A stretch of 64,000 nt of DNA from positions 248,001 to 312,000 of the forward strand of contig NZ_LBJG01000027.1 of NCBI RefSeq assembly GCF_028128765.1. The letters are read 5' to 3'. Position numbers and translations under genes: made by a program. The stretch is from Bradyrhizobium sp. CCBAU 51627 (GTDB lineage: Bacteria; Pseudomonadota; Alphaproteobacteria; Rhizobiales; Xanthobacteraceae). Below the pieces are notes generated by a model that was given only the letters and a program-made list of their open reading frames with translations, was not told the origin of the DNA and made no database searches. How positions within the stretch are numbered: the stretch's first letter is position 1; the number at the start of each line of letters is the position of its first letter. Positions 25,410-34,334 of the stretch are shown here, one piece after another.

Positions 25410-26786
25410 TTGAGCATCACCACCGATCAATTGCGCGCGCGCGCCGCGGGTACGTTTTGGCTGCGGCTGGCGGCGGTGGCGCTCCCCCTCCTCATGATCG
25501 CGCCGGCGTTCTGGAACGGCTATCCGCTGTTGCAATGGGATACCGGCGGCTATCTGGCGCGCTGGTACGAGGGCTATCTCGTCCCCAGCCGCTCCACCGT
25601 ATTCGGCATCTACCTGCACTTTGGCGAAGGTTTTGGCTTCTGGATCAACCTCGCGCTCCAGTCGCTGGCAACGCTGTGGCTGCTGCAACTGACGCTGCGC
25701 GTGCTCTCGATGATGCAAACCTTCCGCTTCGTCGCGATCAGCCTGGTGCTGATCCTGTCGACCGCCCTGCCCTGGCTGGCGAGCATGCTGCTCACGGACA
25801 TCTTTGCCGGGCTGTCGGTGCTGTCGTTGTTTCTCCTGGTCGTCGGGGGCAATCGTATCTCGGGGCTGGAGAAGGCCTCGCTGTTCGTCTTCACCGCCTT
25901 CTCCGCCGCAACCCACAGCGCCACGCTCGGCGTGCTGCTCGGGCTCTGCGTGGTTGGCTGGACCATGCGCCCGTTCCTTCGGCATCGCCTTCCGATCGCT
26001 GGCCTCGCCCAGGCGAGCCTCACGATCGTCGTTGGCGCCCTGATGCTGATCTCGGCCGACCATGCGCTGTCGGGCAAATGGGCCTGGACACCCGGCGGCT
26101 ACGGCGTCGCATTCGGCCGCATGATGCAGGACGGCATCGTCGCACGTTTCCTGAATGACCACTGCCCCCACGAGAACTTCAAGCTCTGCCCCTATCGCAA
26201 CGAGCTGCCGGCAACCGCCGACGAATTCCTGTGGGGCAAAAGCATGTTCAACACGCTCGGCCGCTTCGATGGGCTCAACGACGAGATGGGTTACATCGTC
26301 GTGCATTCACTCGCCGATTATCCAGCATGGCAAGCCGGTGCGGCGCTGCGGGCGATGGGCCAGCAATTGCTTCACGTCGCGACCGGCGAAGGCTCCAGCG
26401 TCTGGATCCCGCACACCTACGGCATCATCGAACGCTACATCCCTGCACAGGTGGCACCGATGCGCGCTGCGCGCCAGCAACATTGGGGCCTCAATTTCGA
26501 CTACGTCAACTGGCTGCACGTGCCGGTCGCGCTGATCTCGATGCTGGCGCTGGTCGCGCTGCTTGGACATGCACTCGCCCATCGCAGGCTGGACGATCTG
26601 ACTCTGCTGGCGACGACCGTAACGCTGGCATTGCTCGGCAATGCCTTCATCTGCGGCGTGATCTCGGGGCCGCACGACCGCTACGGGGCCCGCATGGTAT
26701 GGGTGGCGACCTTCGTGGTGCTGATGGCGCTGTTTCGCTCGCCTGGCGACGACGGGTCGGCCAACGAGACTTCACCCGCGGCGTGA
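25410..26786 (+). CDS. polytopic membrane protein of unknown function (glycosyltransferase-C-like topology)
   Basis: A 458-aa protein with about ten hydrophobic segments. An Asp-containing first loop follows segment 1 (WNGYPLLQWDTGGYLARWYEG), resembling the catalytic loop of GT-C lipid-linked glycosyltransferases, but I see no defining family motif. A larger periplasmic loop lies around residues 240-370. The TTG start at 25410 has GGAG five bases upstream. Its 3' end overlaps the convergent hydrolase gene by 15 bases. Confidence 0.75.
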   Translation: MSITTDQLRARAAGTFWLRLAAVALPLLMIAPAFWNGYPLLQWDTGGYLARWYEGYLVPSRSTVFGIYLHFGEGFGFWINLALQSLATLWLLQLTLRVLSMMQTFRFVAISLVLILSTALPWLASMLLTDIFAGLSVLSLFLLVVGGNRISGLEKASLFVFTAFSAATHSATLGVLLGLCVVGWTMRPFLRHRLPIAGLAQASLTIVVGALMLISADHALSGKWAWTPGGYGVAFGRMMQDGIVARFLNDHCPHENFKLCPYRNELPATADEFLWGKSMFNTLGRFDGLNDEMGYIVVHSLADYPAWQAGAALRAMGQQLLHVATGEGSSVWIPHTYGIIERYIPAQVAPMRAARQQHWGLNFDYVNWLHVPVALISMLALVALLGHALAHRRLDDLTLLATTVTLALLGNAFICGVISGPHDRYGARMVWVATFVVLMALFRSPGDDGSANETSPAA

Positions 26787-27527
26787 CAGGAAATCCAAAA
26801 CGCCTGCTTTGTAGACCTTGTCCCCGACCGCGCGCATGTGATCGCGGCCCGGAATATCGAGCACTTCCGAACCGGGGATGATCTCACCTAACGCGCTGGC
26901 CGAGCCCGCAACGTCGTCGGTCGAGCCGACCGCGATCAGCACGGGCACCTCGATGCGGGCGGCCTCTTGCCTGGTCATGAGATCGCGCGTGCCGCGCAGG
27001 CAGGCTGCGAGCGCACGCCGATCCGAGCGGGTCTGATCGGCAAAGGCGCGAAAGGTGCGGCCGACGGGATCGGTGACGTCGTCGAGCGAGGGTGCTTCCA
27101 GCGCTTTCGCCACGTTCTCGTCGGGCCCGGTGCCCTCGATCAGGCCGCCGACGCCGATGCCGCCGAGGATCGCCGAGCGCAGGCGCTGCGGCTCGTTCAG
27201 TCCGAGCCAGGCCGCCATCCGTCCGCCCATCGAATAGCCCATGATATCGGCCTGCGGGATGGCGAGATGATCCATCAGCGCGAGCACGTCGCCGGCCATG
27301 GTCGCAATCGAGTATTGCGCGGGCTCGTAGAGTTTTGCGCTTTCGCCATGGCCGCGATTGTCGAACGCAATGACGCGGCGGCCGTTCTTGCGCAGCTCCG
27401 AGACCCAGGTCGGATAGACCCAGTTCACGTTCTTGCTCGAGGCAAAGCCGTGCACCAGGATGATCGGATCACCCTCGCCTTCGTCGAGATAGGCCATTTC
27501 AACGGCGCCGTTGTGAAAGCTCGGCAT
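26772..27527 (-). CDS. alpha/beta-hydrolase
   Basis: A 251-aa hydrolase. The oxyanion region is VHGFASSKNVNW, the nucleophile elbow is MGYSMGG (Ser ~99), the acid is in GSTDDVAGS and the histidine in GRDHMRAVG near the C-terminus. All parts of the Ser-Asp-His triad are visible. The length fits esterases or C-C hydrolases of the BphD/MhpC-like group, but the substrate is unknown. The last 15 bases are shared with the convergent gene. Confidence 0.9.
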   Translation of the reverse strand: MPSFHNGAVEMAYLDEGEGDPIILVHGFASSKNVNWVYPTWVSELRKNGRRVIAFDNRGHGESAKLYEPAQYSIATMAGDVLALMDHLAIPQADIMGYSMGGRMAAWLGLNEPQRLRSAILGGIGVGGLIEGTGPDENVAKALEAPSLDDVTDPVGRTFRAFADQTRSDRRALAACLRGTRDLMTRQEAARIEVPVLIAVGSTDDVAGSASALGEIIPGSEVLDIPGRDHMRAVGDKVYKAGVLDFLSRRG

Positions 27528-27563
27528 CAGCAGTTCCGCAGATTTGAGGGAAAGATTGATCTT

Positions 27564-27613
27564 AGAGCATGATCCGGAAAAGTGTGCAGCGGTTTTCCGG
27601 CAAGATCATGCTC
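27564..27613. repeat. palindromic repeat GAGCATGATC...GATCATGCTC
   Basis: Outer arms GAGCATGATC and GATCATGCTC with inner CCGGAAAA ... TTTTCCGG form a long imperfect hairpin between two minus-strand genes. A half copy is at 30552-30580. This is a known repeat style in Rhizobiales. Confidence 0.75.
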
Positions 27614-27640
27614 AAACAATAACCCAAAGCGCGCAGCGCT

Positions 27641-28777
27641 TTAAACCGTGGCGGCCGTGTTTGCCAGTGCGGCTTCGGCAGCCAACCGCGCCTGGCGAAG
27701 GCGACGGGCCCGTCTGCGATCGCACCACGCTTGGGTCAGGCGTTCGGTGGTCGCCTTGATCGAGGACAACAGGCCGAACAGCGTCAGCGCCGCACCGAGC
27801 AGCCACATCGTGAGATCGAACGCGCCGCCCACCAGCAGCAACGCGCCGCGGCCGAGCAGCTTCATGATCGCGCGGGTCTTGCTGCCCTGTGCTTCCGCAA
27901 GTCGCGCCGCGCGCGCAACGTCCTTCGGGCCCTCGGCAATGCGCAACGTATCCATGGCGCCGCGCGTGCCGGTCTTCTCGGCGACGCGCGTGACGTCCTT
28001 GCCGAGCCGGACCAGCGCACCGGCCTTCTCGACGCGGAACGCGGCCTTGATCGCGCTCACGGTCTCGCCCGGCCGCAGCACCGAGCCCTTGGCAACCGCG
28101 TTCTGAAGCATCGGCGTGTCGACCACTTCGCGCACCGACCGGCCGGCCCATGCGGCGAGACCTTCGCCGAGCCGTCCGACCTTGCGGGCATCCTTCACCA
28201 GCGTCAGCCCGGCACGGACGGGCGCCGCGCTGCCTGCCGACATATAGGTCACCGCCGTCACGGCAAGGCCGGCGGCGGCGAGACCGAGCACGAAGCGATC
28301 GGTGTCCTCGCCCATGGCGAGATGCTTGCTTTCGCGCACGACGTCCCTGATATCGCCGAACACGAAGAGATCGCCGGCGACGGTTCCGGACAGGCTCGCA
28401 ACATCGTCGGCATTGCCGGTGACGAGCCCGGTGGCAAAGCGCTTGGCGAAATGCGAGGTGGAATTCTCCGCCTTGACGGCATCGCCGACCCGGCTCAAGA
28501 GATCGTCGGGCAGCGCGATGTTGCGGTCACGCGCGAGCGCGACGAAGCTGTCGGCGAGATCGGCATCGCCGGCTTTGAGCGCGGCTTCGATATTGTCCTG
28601 GACCAGCCGCTCGTCTTTCGCGAGAGCCGCATCAAGCTTGAGTTCGGACAGGGCCGCCGGATCGTCCTGCGCGGCAAGGACAGCCCCCGCCTCGCGCGCA
28701 TGCGGTGCTACCTGCGCGAGCACAAGGCTGCATGCAGCAATTCCCGCCAACGCTGAGCTGATTCGCAGCCACTTCAT
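27641..28777 (-). CDS. large exported/membrane protein of unknown function
   Basis: A 378-aa protein starting MKWLRISSALAGIAACSLVL, a signal-peptide-like N-terminus. An Asp/Ala-rich helical region follows. Two hydrophobic stretches come next: FVLGLAAAGLAVTAVTYMSAG around residue 160, and LLLVGGAFDLTMWLLGAALTLFGLL near residue 330. The tail is very basic (DRRRARRLRQARLAAEAAL). I recognise no family. A central segment (GDIRDVVRE ... KDARKVGRLGEGLAAW) resembles linker regions of membrane-active toxins only superficially. The ATG at 28777 is preferred because upstream codons up to 28990 lack character. Confidence 0.6.
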   Translation of the reverse strand: MKWLRISSALAGIAACSLVLAQVAPHAREAGAVLAAQDDPAALSELKLDAALAKDERLVQDNIEAALKAGDADLADSFVALARDRNIALPDDLLSRVGDAVKAENSTSHFAKRFATGLVTGNADDVASLSGTVAGDLFVFGDIRDVVRESKHLAMGEDTDRFVLGLAAAGLAVTAVTYMSAGSAAPVRAGLTLVKDARKVGRLGEGLAAWAGRSVREVVDTPMLQNAVAKGSVLRPGETVSAIKAAFRVEKAGALVRLGKDVTRVAEKTGTRGAMDTLRIAEGPKDVARAARLAEAQGSKTRAIMKLLGRGALLLVGGAFDLTMWLLGAALTLFGLLSSIKATTERLTQAWCDRRRARRLRQARLAAEAALANTAATV

Positions 28778-29085
28778 GCTGAAAGCCTGGACATTCGCTG
28801 CATCATTGGTGCCCGATGGTTTCGCCTTTCGTCGCAATTTGCGCGTGTCCACAGACATAGTATGCCAAAATTGCGACACAACGTCCCCGACGAAAGAAGG
28901 GCTTCTCTGAGGCGACAAGATTGTGTCGAATTTGCATGAGCAAATGAGCATGGGGCAATTGCGAACCTTTCGGTTCCGGCGGGCTAGCAATCACAAGCAC
29001 CCATCAGTATGGTCCGCGGCGTCAAAAATATGCCGCGTCACTGCTGATTGTGTCTGCTGCCATTGCCACTCCAGGATGAACTACG
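28778..29085. other. 308-base divergent intergenic region with a long inverted repeat
   Basis: No gene is seen. A perfect 10-bp inverted repeat, GTCGCAATTT (28831-28840) and AAATTGCGAC (28868-28877) with a 27-base spacer, lies in the middle. Further AATTG/CAATT-like sequences follow to 28965. It probably holds the promoters of both flanking genes. Confidence 0.6.
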
Positions 29086-29331
29086 ATGTCCGACCATGTC
29101 GTCCCGCACTTCCATAACGATGCCGGTGTTCCCGTCATCGAGATCGGCTCGCAAGAGTTCATGTGCGTCGGCGCCAACCCTCCGTTCGATCATCCGCATG
29201 TGTTCCTGGACCTTGGCAACGACAACGAGATCATCTGCCCGTACTGCTCGACGCTGTACCGCTTCGCCGCCGATTTGAAGGCGGGCGAGGCCCGTCCGCC
29301 GGAATGCGTCTTGAAGGACAAGGTGGCCTGA
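29086..29331 (+). CDS. NDUFS6-like zinc-finger (CHCC) protein
   Basis: An 81-aa protein with the zf-CHCC signature: Cys27, His36, Cys51 and Cys54 (spacing C-x8-H-x14-C-x2-C). This is the fold of NDUFS6/p13, an accessory zinc subunit of alphaproteobacterial and mitochondrial complex I, so it probably binds zinc and assists or joins NADH dehydrogenase at the membrane. The gene is not near the nuo operon in this window. It precedes the monooxygenase gene by 19 bases and may share its transcript. Confidence 0.9.
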   Translation: MSDHVVPHFHNDAGVPVIEIGSQEFMCVGANPPFDHPHVFLDLGNDNEIICPYCSTLYRFAADLKAGEARPPECVLKDKVA

Positions 29332-29350
29332 CCGTTTTCTTCGGTCTGGG

Positions 29351-30553
29351 GTGGCCCTCCCGCGCACGATCGTCATTGCCGGCGCCGGAATCGGAGGACT
29401 GACGGCTGCGCTGGCGCTGGCGCAGCGCGGGTTCCGCATCGTCGTGCTGGAAAAGGCCGAGCGGCTCGAGGAAGTCGGCGCCGGCCTGCAACTCTCCCCC
29501 AATGCGAGCCGCGTGCTGGTCGAGCTCGGCCTCGCCGAGCGGCTCAGGCTGCGTGCCGTGGTTCCGGAAGCGGTCTCGATCATGAGCGCGCGCGCCGGTG
29601 GCGAGTTGCTGCGCATGCCGCTCGGCGAGGCCGCGTCCGCGCGCGCCGGCGCTCCCTATTGGGTGGTGCATCGCGCCGACCTGCAATCGGCGCTGTCAGG
29701 CGCGGTCGCAGACTATCCGGACATCGACTTGAAGCTGGGTGCGACCTTCGAGGATGTCGCCCCCCATGCCAAGGGGCTGACCGTGGTCCATCGCAGCGGC
29801 ACGATCCGGCGCAGCGATCTCGCCAGCGCGCTGATCGGCGCCGATGGCATCTGGTCGACGGTCCGCCAGCATCTGTTCCCCGAGGTGCAGCCGCGTTTCT
29901 CCGGCCTGATCGCCTGGCGTGGTACGCTCGACGCGACCCAACTGCCAAAGGAATATACCGCGCGCCGGGTGCAACTCTGGATGGGCCCGAACGCGCATCT
30001 CGTTGTCTATCCGATCGCAGGCGGACGACAGATCAACGTGGTTGCGGTGTTGCCGGGCACCTGGAACAGGCCGGGCTGGAGCACAGCAGGCGATCCCGCC
30101 GAGGTGATGGAGGCCTTCGCCCCGCCGCGCTGGCCGCCAACCGCGCGGATGATGCTGACCAGCGTCGACAGGTGGCGCAAATGGGCGCTGTTCGGCGTGC
30201 CCGATGGCTGTCCCTGGAGCAAGGGCCCGATCGCGCTGCTCGGTGACGCCGTGCACGCGATGCTGCCATTCGCCGCGCAAGGCGCCGGCATGGCGATCGA
30301 GGATGCCGCCGTGCTGGCCAGGCATCTAAGCCTCGAGGTTGCCGAGGACGCAGGCAGCGTCGCGGCCGCGCTGAAGCACTATGGCCTGGCGCGGCGGGCC
30401 CGCGTCAGGCGGGTTCAGCGCACCGCCCGGCAGCAGGGCCGCATCTATCATTTGGGCGGGCCCTTCGCGATCGCGCGCGATCTGGCGATCCGCGCGCTCG
30501 GCCCGGAGCGCATGCTGGCGCGGCAGGACTGGATCTACGGCTGGCGTCCGTGA
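29351..30553 (+). CDS. FAD-dependent monooxygenase, salicylate-hydroxylase-like
   Basis: A 400-aa flavin hydroxylase. Motifs: FAD GAGIGGLTAALALAQRGF, an acidic residue in VLEKAERLEEVGAGLQLSPN, DG at LIGADGIWSTVR and GD at ALLGDAVHAMLPFAAQGAGMA. The GAGLQLSPN and PFAAQGAGMA segments are those of salicylate/3-hydroxybenzoate hydroxylases. Its exact substrate is unproven. The start is a GTG at 29351. The stop codon lies within a half copy of an intergenic repeat. Confidence 0.9.
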   Translation: MALPRTIVIAGAGIGGLTAALALAQRGFRIVVLEKAERLEEVGAGLQLSPNASRVLVELGLAERLRLRAVVPEAVSIMSARAGGELLRMPLGEAASARAGAPYWVVHRADLQSALSGAVADYPDIDLKLGATFEDVAPHAKGLTVVHRSGTIRRSDLASALIGADGIWSTVRQHLFPEVQPRFSGLIAWRGTLDATQLPKEYTARRVQLWMGPNAHLVVYPIAGGRQINVVAVLPGTWNRPGWSTAGDPAEVMEAFAPPRWPPTARMMLTSVDRWRKWALFGVPDGCPWSKGPIALLGDAVHAMLPFAAQGAGMAIEDAAVLARHLSLEVAEDAGSVAAALKHYGLARRARVRRVQRTARQQGRIYHLGGPFAIARDLAIRALGPERMLARQDWIYGWRP

Positions 30554-30580
30554 GCATGGTTCGGAGAAGTGTGAAGCGGT
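30552..30580. repeat. degenerate half of the GAGCATGATC repeat
   Basis: GAGCATGGTTCGGAGAAGTG followed by TGAAGCGGT resembles the left arm and centre of the repeat at 27564-27613 but lacks the right arm. It covers the stop codon of the preceding gene. Confidence 0.5.
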
Positions 30581-30658
30581 GCTCCCTCGCGACAAGCGCG
30601 GGACGCGCTGGCGCGGAGACCCTGCTCGAAATCAAAATAAGAGATGCCGTCGCGGCCC

Positions 30659-31069
30659 TCAGCGCTTCGGCGCGGGCTTGATGTCCGGCCGCTGCGGCGC
30701 AGTCGCTGCCGGCGGCGCGTTGGGCGGCGTTTCCCGGCACCTGTTGCGGCGCCAGGCATCCTCCGCGAGCTGGGCCGAGCCGCGGACCGCGACGTAATCA
30801 TTGCGATAGGCGAGCTCGGAGACGACGGCGCCGCCGGCTCCGGTCTGGGCCTTGTCCATCAGCCTCTGCAGATCCGCGGTGCGGGTGGCGAGCGCCTTGC
30901 GCTCGGCCTCGAGCTGCTTGCAGTCGTACAACTCGTATTTGGCGGGATCGGCAAACGCCGGCGCGACCGTCTCGCTCATGCTGGCACAGCCGGACAGCGC
31001 GAAGCCGGCCGCGCCCAGCGCGGCAACCGCGCAACAGGCGCGCAGAAAAAAGGAAAGCGAAGCGGGCAT
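30659..31069 (-). CDS. small lipoprotein
   Basis: A 136-aa lipoprotein with a signal peptide ending in the lipobox ALSGC (Cys ~28). The mature part has a helical region (LYDCKQLEAERKALATR ... LQRLMDKAQ), a conserved-looking segment VVSELAYRNDYVAVRGS, two more cysteines and a Pro/Ala-rich tail. It is likely anchored in the outer membrane or periplasmic face. Function is unknown. Confidence 0.8.
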   Translation of the reverse strand: MPASLSFFLRACCAVAALGAAGFALSGCASMSETVAPAFADPAKYELYDCKQLEAERKALATRTADLQRLMDKAQTGAGGAVVSELAYRNDYVAVRGSAQLAEDAWRRNRCRETPPNAPPAATAPQRPDIKPAPKR

Positions 31070-31238
31070 GGGCAGAAAAATCGTCCCCTGAATTGAGAAT
31101 GCCTAAAGCAGGGCCAGGTGTCTGGATTGAGGCTTTGCCTTGTGCCGCCGGCTCGCTTAAGGAAGAACCCCTGTCCGGCCCGGAACGCCTATTCCGGACC
31201 GCTGGACGGGACTTAAATGTTTGATCTCGTTGGATCAA

Positions 31239-31327
31239 GCGGGCATGGCGGAATTGGTAGACGCAAGGGACTTAAAATCCCTCGGTGCGCAAGCGCTGTG
31301 CCGGTTCGACCCCGGCTGCCCGCACCA
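31239..31327 (+). tRNA. tRNA-Leu (anticodon UAA)
   Basis: A complete cloverleaf: acceptor stem GCGGGCA/TGCCCGC, D-arm with GGTAGAC, anticodon stem AGGGA/TCCCT with loop CTTAAAA (anticodon TAA at 31273-31275), a long class II variable arm (CGGTGCGCAAGCGCTGT), T-arm GCCGG-TTCGACC-CCGGC, discriminator A and encoded CCA. A 6-bp inverted repeat (TTGATC at 31221 and GATCAA at 31233) abuts the 5' end and could fold in the precursor. The opposite strand carries the 3' end of a membrane-protein gene. Confidence 0.97.
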
Positions 31328-32609
31328 CCTGCTCCGACGCCCCGGATTGCGTCCACAGCACGATCCAGAAGCAGATCAGCGCGCATCCGAGCTGGACGAA
31401 GCCGCCTTCGATGGGCATTCCCGTGATCGAGACCAGTGTCGGCATGACAACGCCGATGGTCAGCACGGCGGCAAGGGTCAGGGCCGGAAGGTCGACGATC
31501 AGGACAGCGAAGTAGACCGCGAGCTCCAGGAAGGCATATTCCTTCAGACGCGGCGAGCAGAGATAGAGGCCGGACATCGCGAGCGCCGTAATCCGCATCG
31601 CGGCCAGCGGATGATCGATCAGCCAACGGTCAAGGCGCGCCGGCAGCGATCCGGCGCTGTTGCCGATCGCACGCAGCAGCGACCAGCCGAGCGGAACGAG
31701 CACGAACGCAGTTGCCGCCAGCGCGTAGATCGCGAACACGAGCGGCTTGCCATCGGCGACACCAGCGCGATCCACGATAGTTTGCGCCAACAGCAGCAGC
31801 GACGGATTGGTTTCCTCGATCTGGACCGAATGCTGGTCGGGGATCCCTCCGGTGATCGCGAGCAACCAGCTCGCGAACAAGTTCGGATAGAACACAATCG
31901 AGACCAGAATCGGCAGCGCGAAACCGAGACCCGCCACAGCCATCAGGACAAGTTTCCGCCGTCGCGATAGCGGCAAAAAATATAGGGCGGCCAGCACCGG
32001 GCAGAACACCAGCTTGAACGACAGCACGATGCCAAGCAGGGCCGCACCCGCGATACGGGGGACGTCAGGGCGATTGTCCGACACGGTAGGGCGAAGCAGA
32101 AGGGCAAGTGCTGCGGCAGTCAACACGCAGCCAAGGATTGCGAAATTGCCTGAAGCCAATACCCATTCGAAGCCGACGAACGCACCAAATACATAGAGGC
32201 TCTTCAAGGCCACGTCGCACAAGTTGCGCGTCCGGCCGATCCCCGGCAGGAAGATGCTGGAAAGGACGGCGAGGACGAGAAACACGCCGCGGTGATGGGC
32301 GACGAGAAAGCCGCCCGCGCACAGCGGACGGAAGGCGTCGAGCGTCACCGGCAGATAGGGATAAGAGAACTTGGTCTCCTTCAGGTTCTTCACGTAATAG
32401 GGATCGAGCCCGTCGATATGCGCATCGACCGCGGCGCAATTGACGCGAACGTCCCAGCCGTATCGCGTATCGAGCGCGGCATCGTTGGCGAGATTGGCGG
32501 CCACCAGCAGCGCCACCAGCGCGATCAGGCCGGCGAGCCAGACATTGCGTCTGCCGGCCCGATCGGCCGACGGTCCCGACCATCGTACTGCACCGGTGAT
32601 CTCCGACAC
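31272..32609 (-). CDS. polytopic membrane protein, glycosyltransferase family 87 (DUF2029)-like, C-terminus read through tRNA-Leu
   Basis: About 445 aa with ten or so hydrophobic segments. The first periplasmic loop contains GWDVRVNCAAVDAHIDGLDP and later TKFSYPYLPV, typical of GT87/DUF2029 mannosyl- or arabinosyl-transferase-like proteins that use polyprenyl-phosphate sugars. The last ~18 codons (VVRAAGVEPAQRLRTEGF) are the complement of tRNA-Leu, and the stop codon TAA is opposite the anticodon loop. The native end has probably been replaced or extended. The start is uncertain: TTG at 32615 or GTG at 32609, the latter with AGGA six bases upstream. Confidence 0.8.
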   Translation of the reverse strand: MSEITGAVRWSGPSADRAGRRNVWLAGLIALVALLVAANLANDAALDTRYGWDVRVNCAAVDAHIDGLDPYYVKNLKETKFSYPYLPVTLDAFRPLCAGGFLVAHHRGVFLVLAVLSSIFLPGIGRTRNLCDVALKSLYVFGAFVGFEWVLASGNFAILGCVLTAAALALLLRPTVSDNRPDVPRIAGAALLGIVLSFKLVFCPVLAALYFLPLSRRRKLVLMAVAGLGFALPILVSIVFYPNLFASWLLAITGGIPDQHSVQIEETNPSLLLLAQTIVDRAGVADGKPLVFAIYALAATAFVLVPLGWSLLRAIGNSAGSLPARLDRWLIDHPLAAMRITALAMSGLYLCSPRLKEYAFLELAVYFAVLIVDLPALTLAAVLTIGVVMPTLVSITGMPIEGGFVQLGCALICFWIVLWTQSGASEQVVRAAGVEPAQRLRTEGF

Positions 32610-32877
32610 GTCCAATCCTGCCTGTGGCTATGTCCCTCGGGCCGGCCCCTGCGTCCGGCCGGGCCACACTGGGCAGGATGCGTTGCGGATTCATCTCCTC
32701 GGTGCGGCGCCACGACCTTATGGTGAATGCCCGGTTTCCAACTGAGGCGGGGGACGACGGCCGCCCGCGAAGCGGACGCCACAAGGCGGGTCTTCTGCCG
32801 GACAGCCATCCCAAAACATGGGTTGTGCATTGCAGCATGAGCATGAGATATGACCTCTGAAATCAGAGGTAAGCTGC

Positions 32878-34128
32878 TTGTCCGACGTCAATGCCGACGA
32901 CTGGGTGTCCTCGGGACACCGCCCGATGGGTTTTCCCGAATTCGTTGTCGTGATCGCGTCCATCATGGCGCTGAACCCGCTCGCCATGGACATAATGCTG
33001 CCGGCGCTGCCCAATATCGGGACCGCCTTCAGCATTGCCAACGCCAACCATCTTCAGCTGGTACTGTCGACCTTCCTGATCGGCTTCGGCGCAGGGCAGT
33101 TCATCATGGGCCCGTTGTCGGACCGGTTCGGGCGCCGGCCGGTGCTGCTCGGCGGAATGGCAGTCTATGCGGTGGCGAGTGTGCTGGCGGTCGCGGCTCC
33201 CTCGTTCGAGACGCTGCTGCTCGCCCGCGCGCTCCAGGGTCTCGGCACCTCGGCGACGCGCGTGATCGCGACCTCGATCGTACGCGACTGTTATGCCGGC
33301 CGCCGCATGGCGAGCGTGATGTCGCTGGCCATGATGATCTTCATCGCAGTGCCCGTGATCGCGCCCTCGTTCGGACAGGCGGTGCTGCTGGTCACGCAAT
33401 GGCGCGGCATCTTCGTCGTGCTGATGCTCTACGGCATCATCGCCCTGGCATGGAGCGTGTGGCGTCTTCCCGAAACGCTGCCCGAGTCCGAGCGCAGGTC
33501 GCTCGCGCCCGCCGACGTGATCTCGGCCTTTCGTCAGACCGTCACCAACCGCCAGACCCTCGGCTATGCGACGGCCTCCGGCAGTGTCATCGGCGCGCTG
33601 TTTGCCTTTGTGTTCTCGGCCCAGCAGGTGTTCACCGGCATCTATCATCTCGGTCATTACTTCCCGCTGGCCTTTGCCGCGATCGCGGCCGGCACTGCCG
33701 TTGCCGGCTTCCTCAACGCGAAGCTGGTCGGGCGGCTCGGCATGCGCGTGATCTCGCACGGCGCGCTGACGCTCTATGCGCTCGTCGCCGCCGTGATGCT
33801 GCTGACCGAGATCCTGGGCCTGCTGCCGCTCCCGCTGTTCATGGCGCTATCGGCGCTGATGATGTTCTCGTTCGGCATGATGGTCGCCAATTTCACCGCA
33901 CTCGCGATGGAGCCGCAGGGCCACATCGCCGGCACGGCCTCCTCGCTGTACGGCTCGATCACGACGCTGATCGGGATCGTGGTCGGCACCGCGATCGGCC
34001 AGAGTTTTGACGGCACGCTGCTGCCGTTCGCGACCGGCTTCTTCCTGTCGACGCTTGCGGCGCTCATGATCGTGCTTGTCGTGGAGAAGGGACGGCTGTT
34101 CAAGCCGCATCATCGCCCGATCGTCTGA
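32878..34128 (+). CDS. MFS drug/solute exporter, Bcr/CflA type
   Basis: A 416-aa transporter with 12 predicted spans. Motif A, GPLSDRFGRRPVLLGG, lies between spans 2 and 3, and ALQGLGTSATRVIATSIVRD is the drug:H+ antiporter motif C region. The Bcr/CflA group exports drugs, dipeptides or sulfonamide-like compounds by proton antiport. The start is a TTG at 32878 with GAGGTAA five bases upstream. It sits between two glycosyltransferase-like genes on the other strand. Confidence 0.88.
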   Translation: MSDVNADDWVSSGHRPMGFPEFVVVIASIMALNPLAMDIMLPALPNIGTAFSIANANHLQLVLSTFLIGFGAGQFIMGPLSDRFGRRPVLLGGMAVYAVASVLAVAAPSFETLLLARALQGLGTSATRVIATSIVRDCYAGRRMASVMSLAMMIFIAVPVIAPSFGQAVLLVTQWRGIFVVLMLYGIIALAWSVWRLPETLPESERRSLAPADVISAFRQTVTNRQTLGYATASGSVIGALFAFVFSAQQVFTGIYHLGHYFPLAFAAIAAGTAVAGFLNAKLVGRLGMRVISHGALTLYALVAAVMLLTEILGLLPLPLFMALSALMMFSFGMMVANFTALAMEPQGHIAGTASSLYGSITTLIGIVVGTAIGQSFDGTLLPFATGFFLSTLAALMIVLVVEKGRLFKPHHRPIV

Positions 34129-34334
34129 GGAACTTCGCCGCCCTCTCGATGTTGTCCTGCAGCAATTCGAGAGGCCGCCCGATGGAACCACAGCGCCACG
34201 ACGAAACTCACGAGCGGGATCCGCAGCCGACTGAACGATCGGCATCGCCCGCCAAGCACGCTGATTTCAACCTGCCCTTTGCGAGCGAAGGTCTCGAGCA
34301 GGTCCGCGACAGCCACTGCTGAGGAGAAGCCCCC

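Noticed and set aside
31221..31238. FixK/FNR-like box TTGATC...GATCAA before tRNA-Leu
   Set aside because: Spacer is wrong (the FNR/FixK box is TTGAT-N4-ATCAA; here the arms are further apart), and a tRNA gene is an unlikely target.
32818..32833. Sigma-54-like TGGGTTG-TGCA-TTGCA before the MFS gene
   Set aside because: Spacing fits, but the -24 box lacks the CAC core (GTT instead), so it is much weaker than the three reported.
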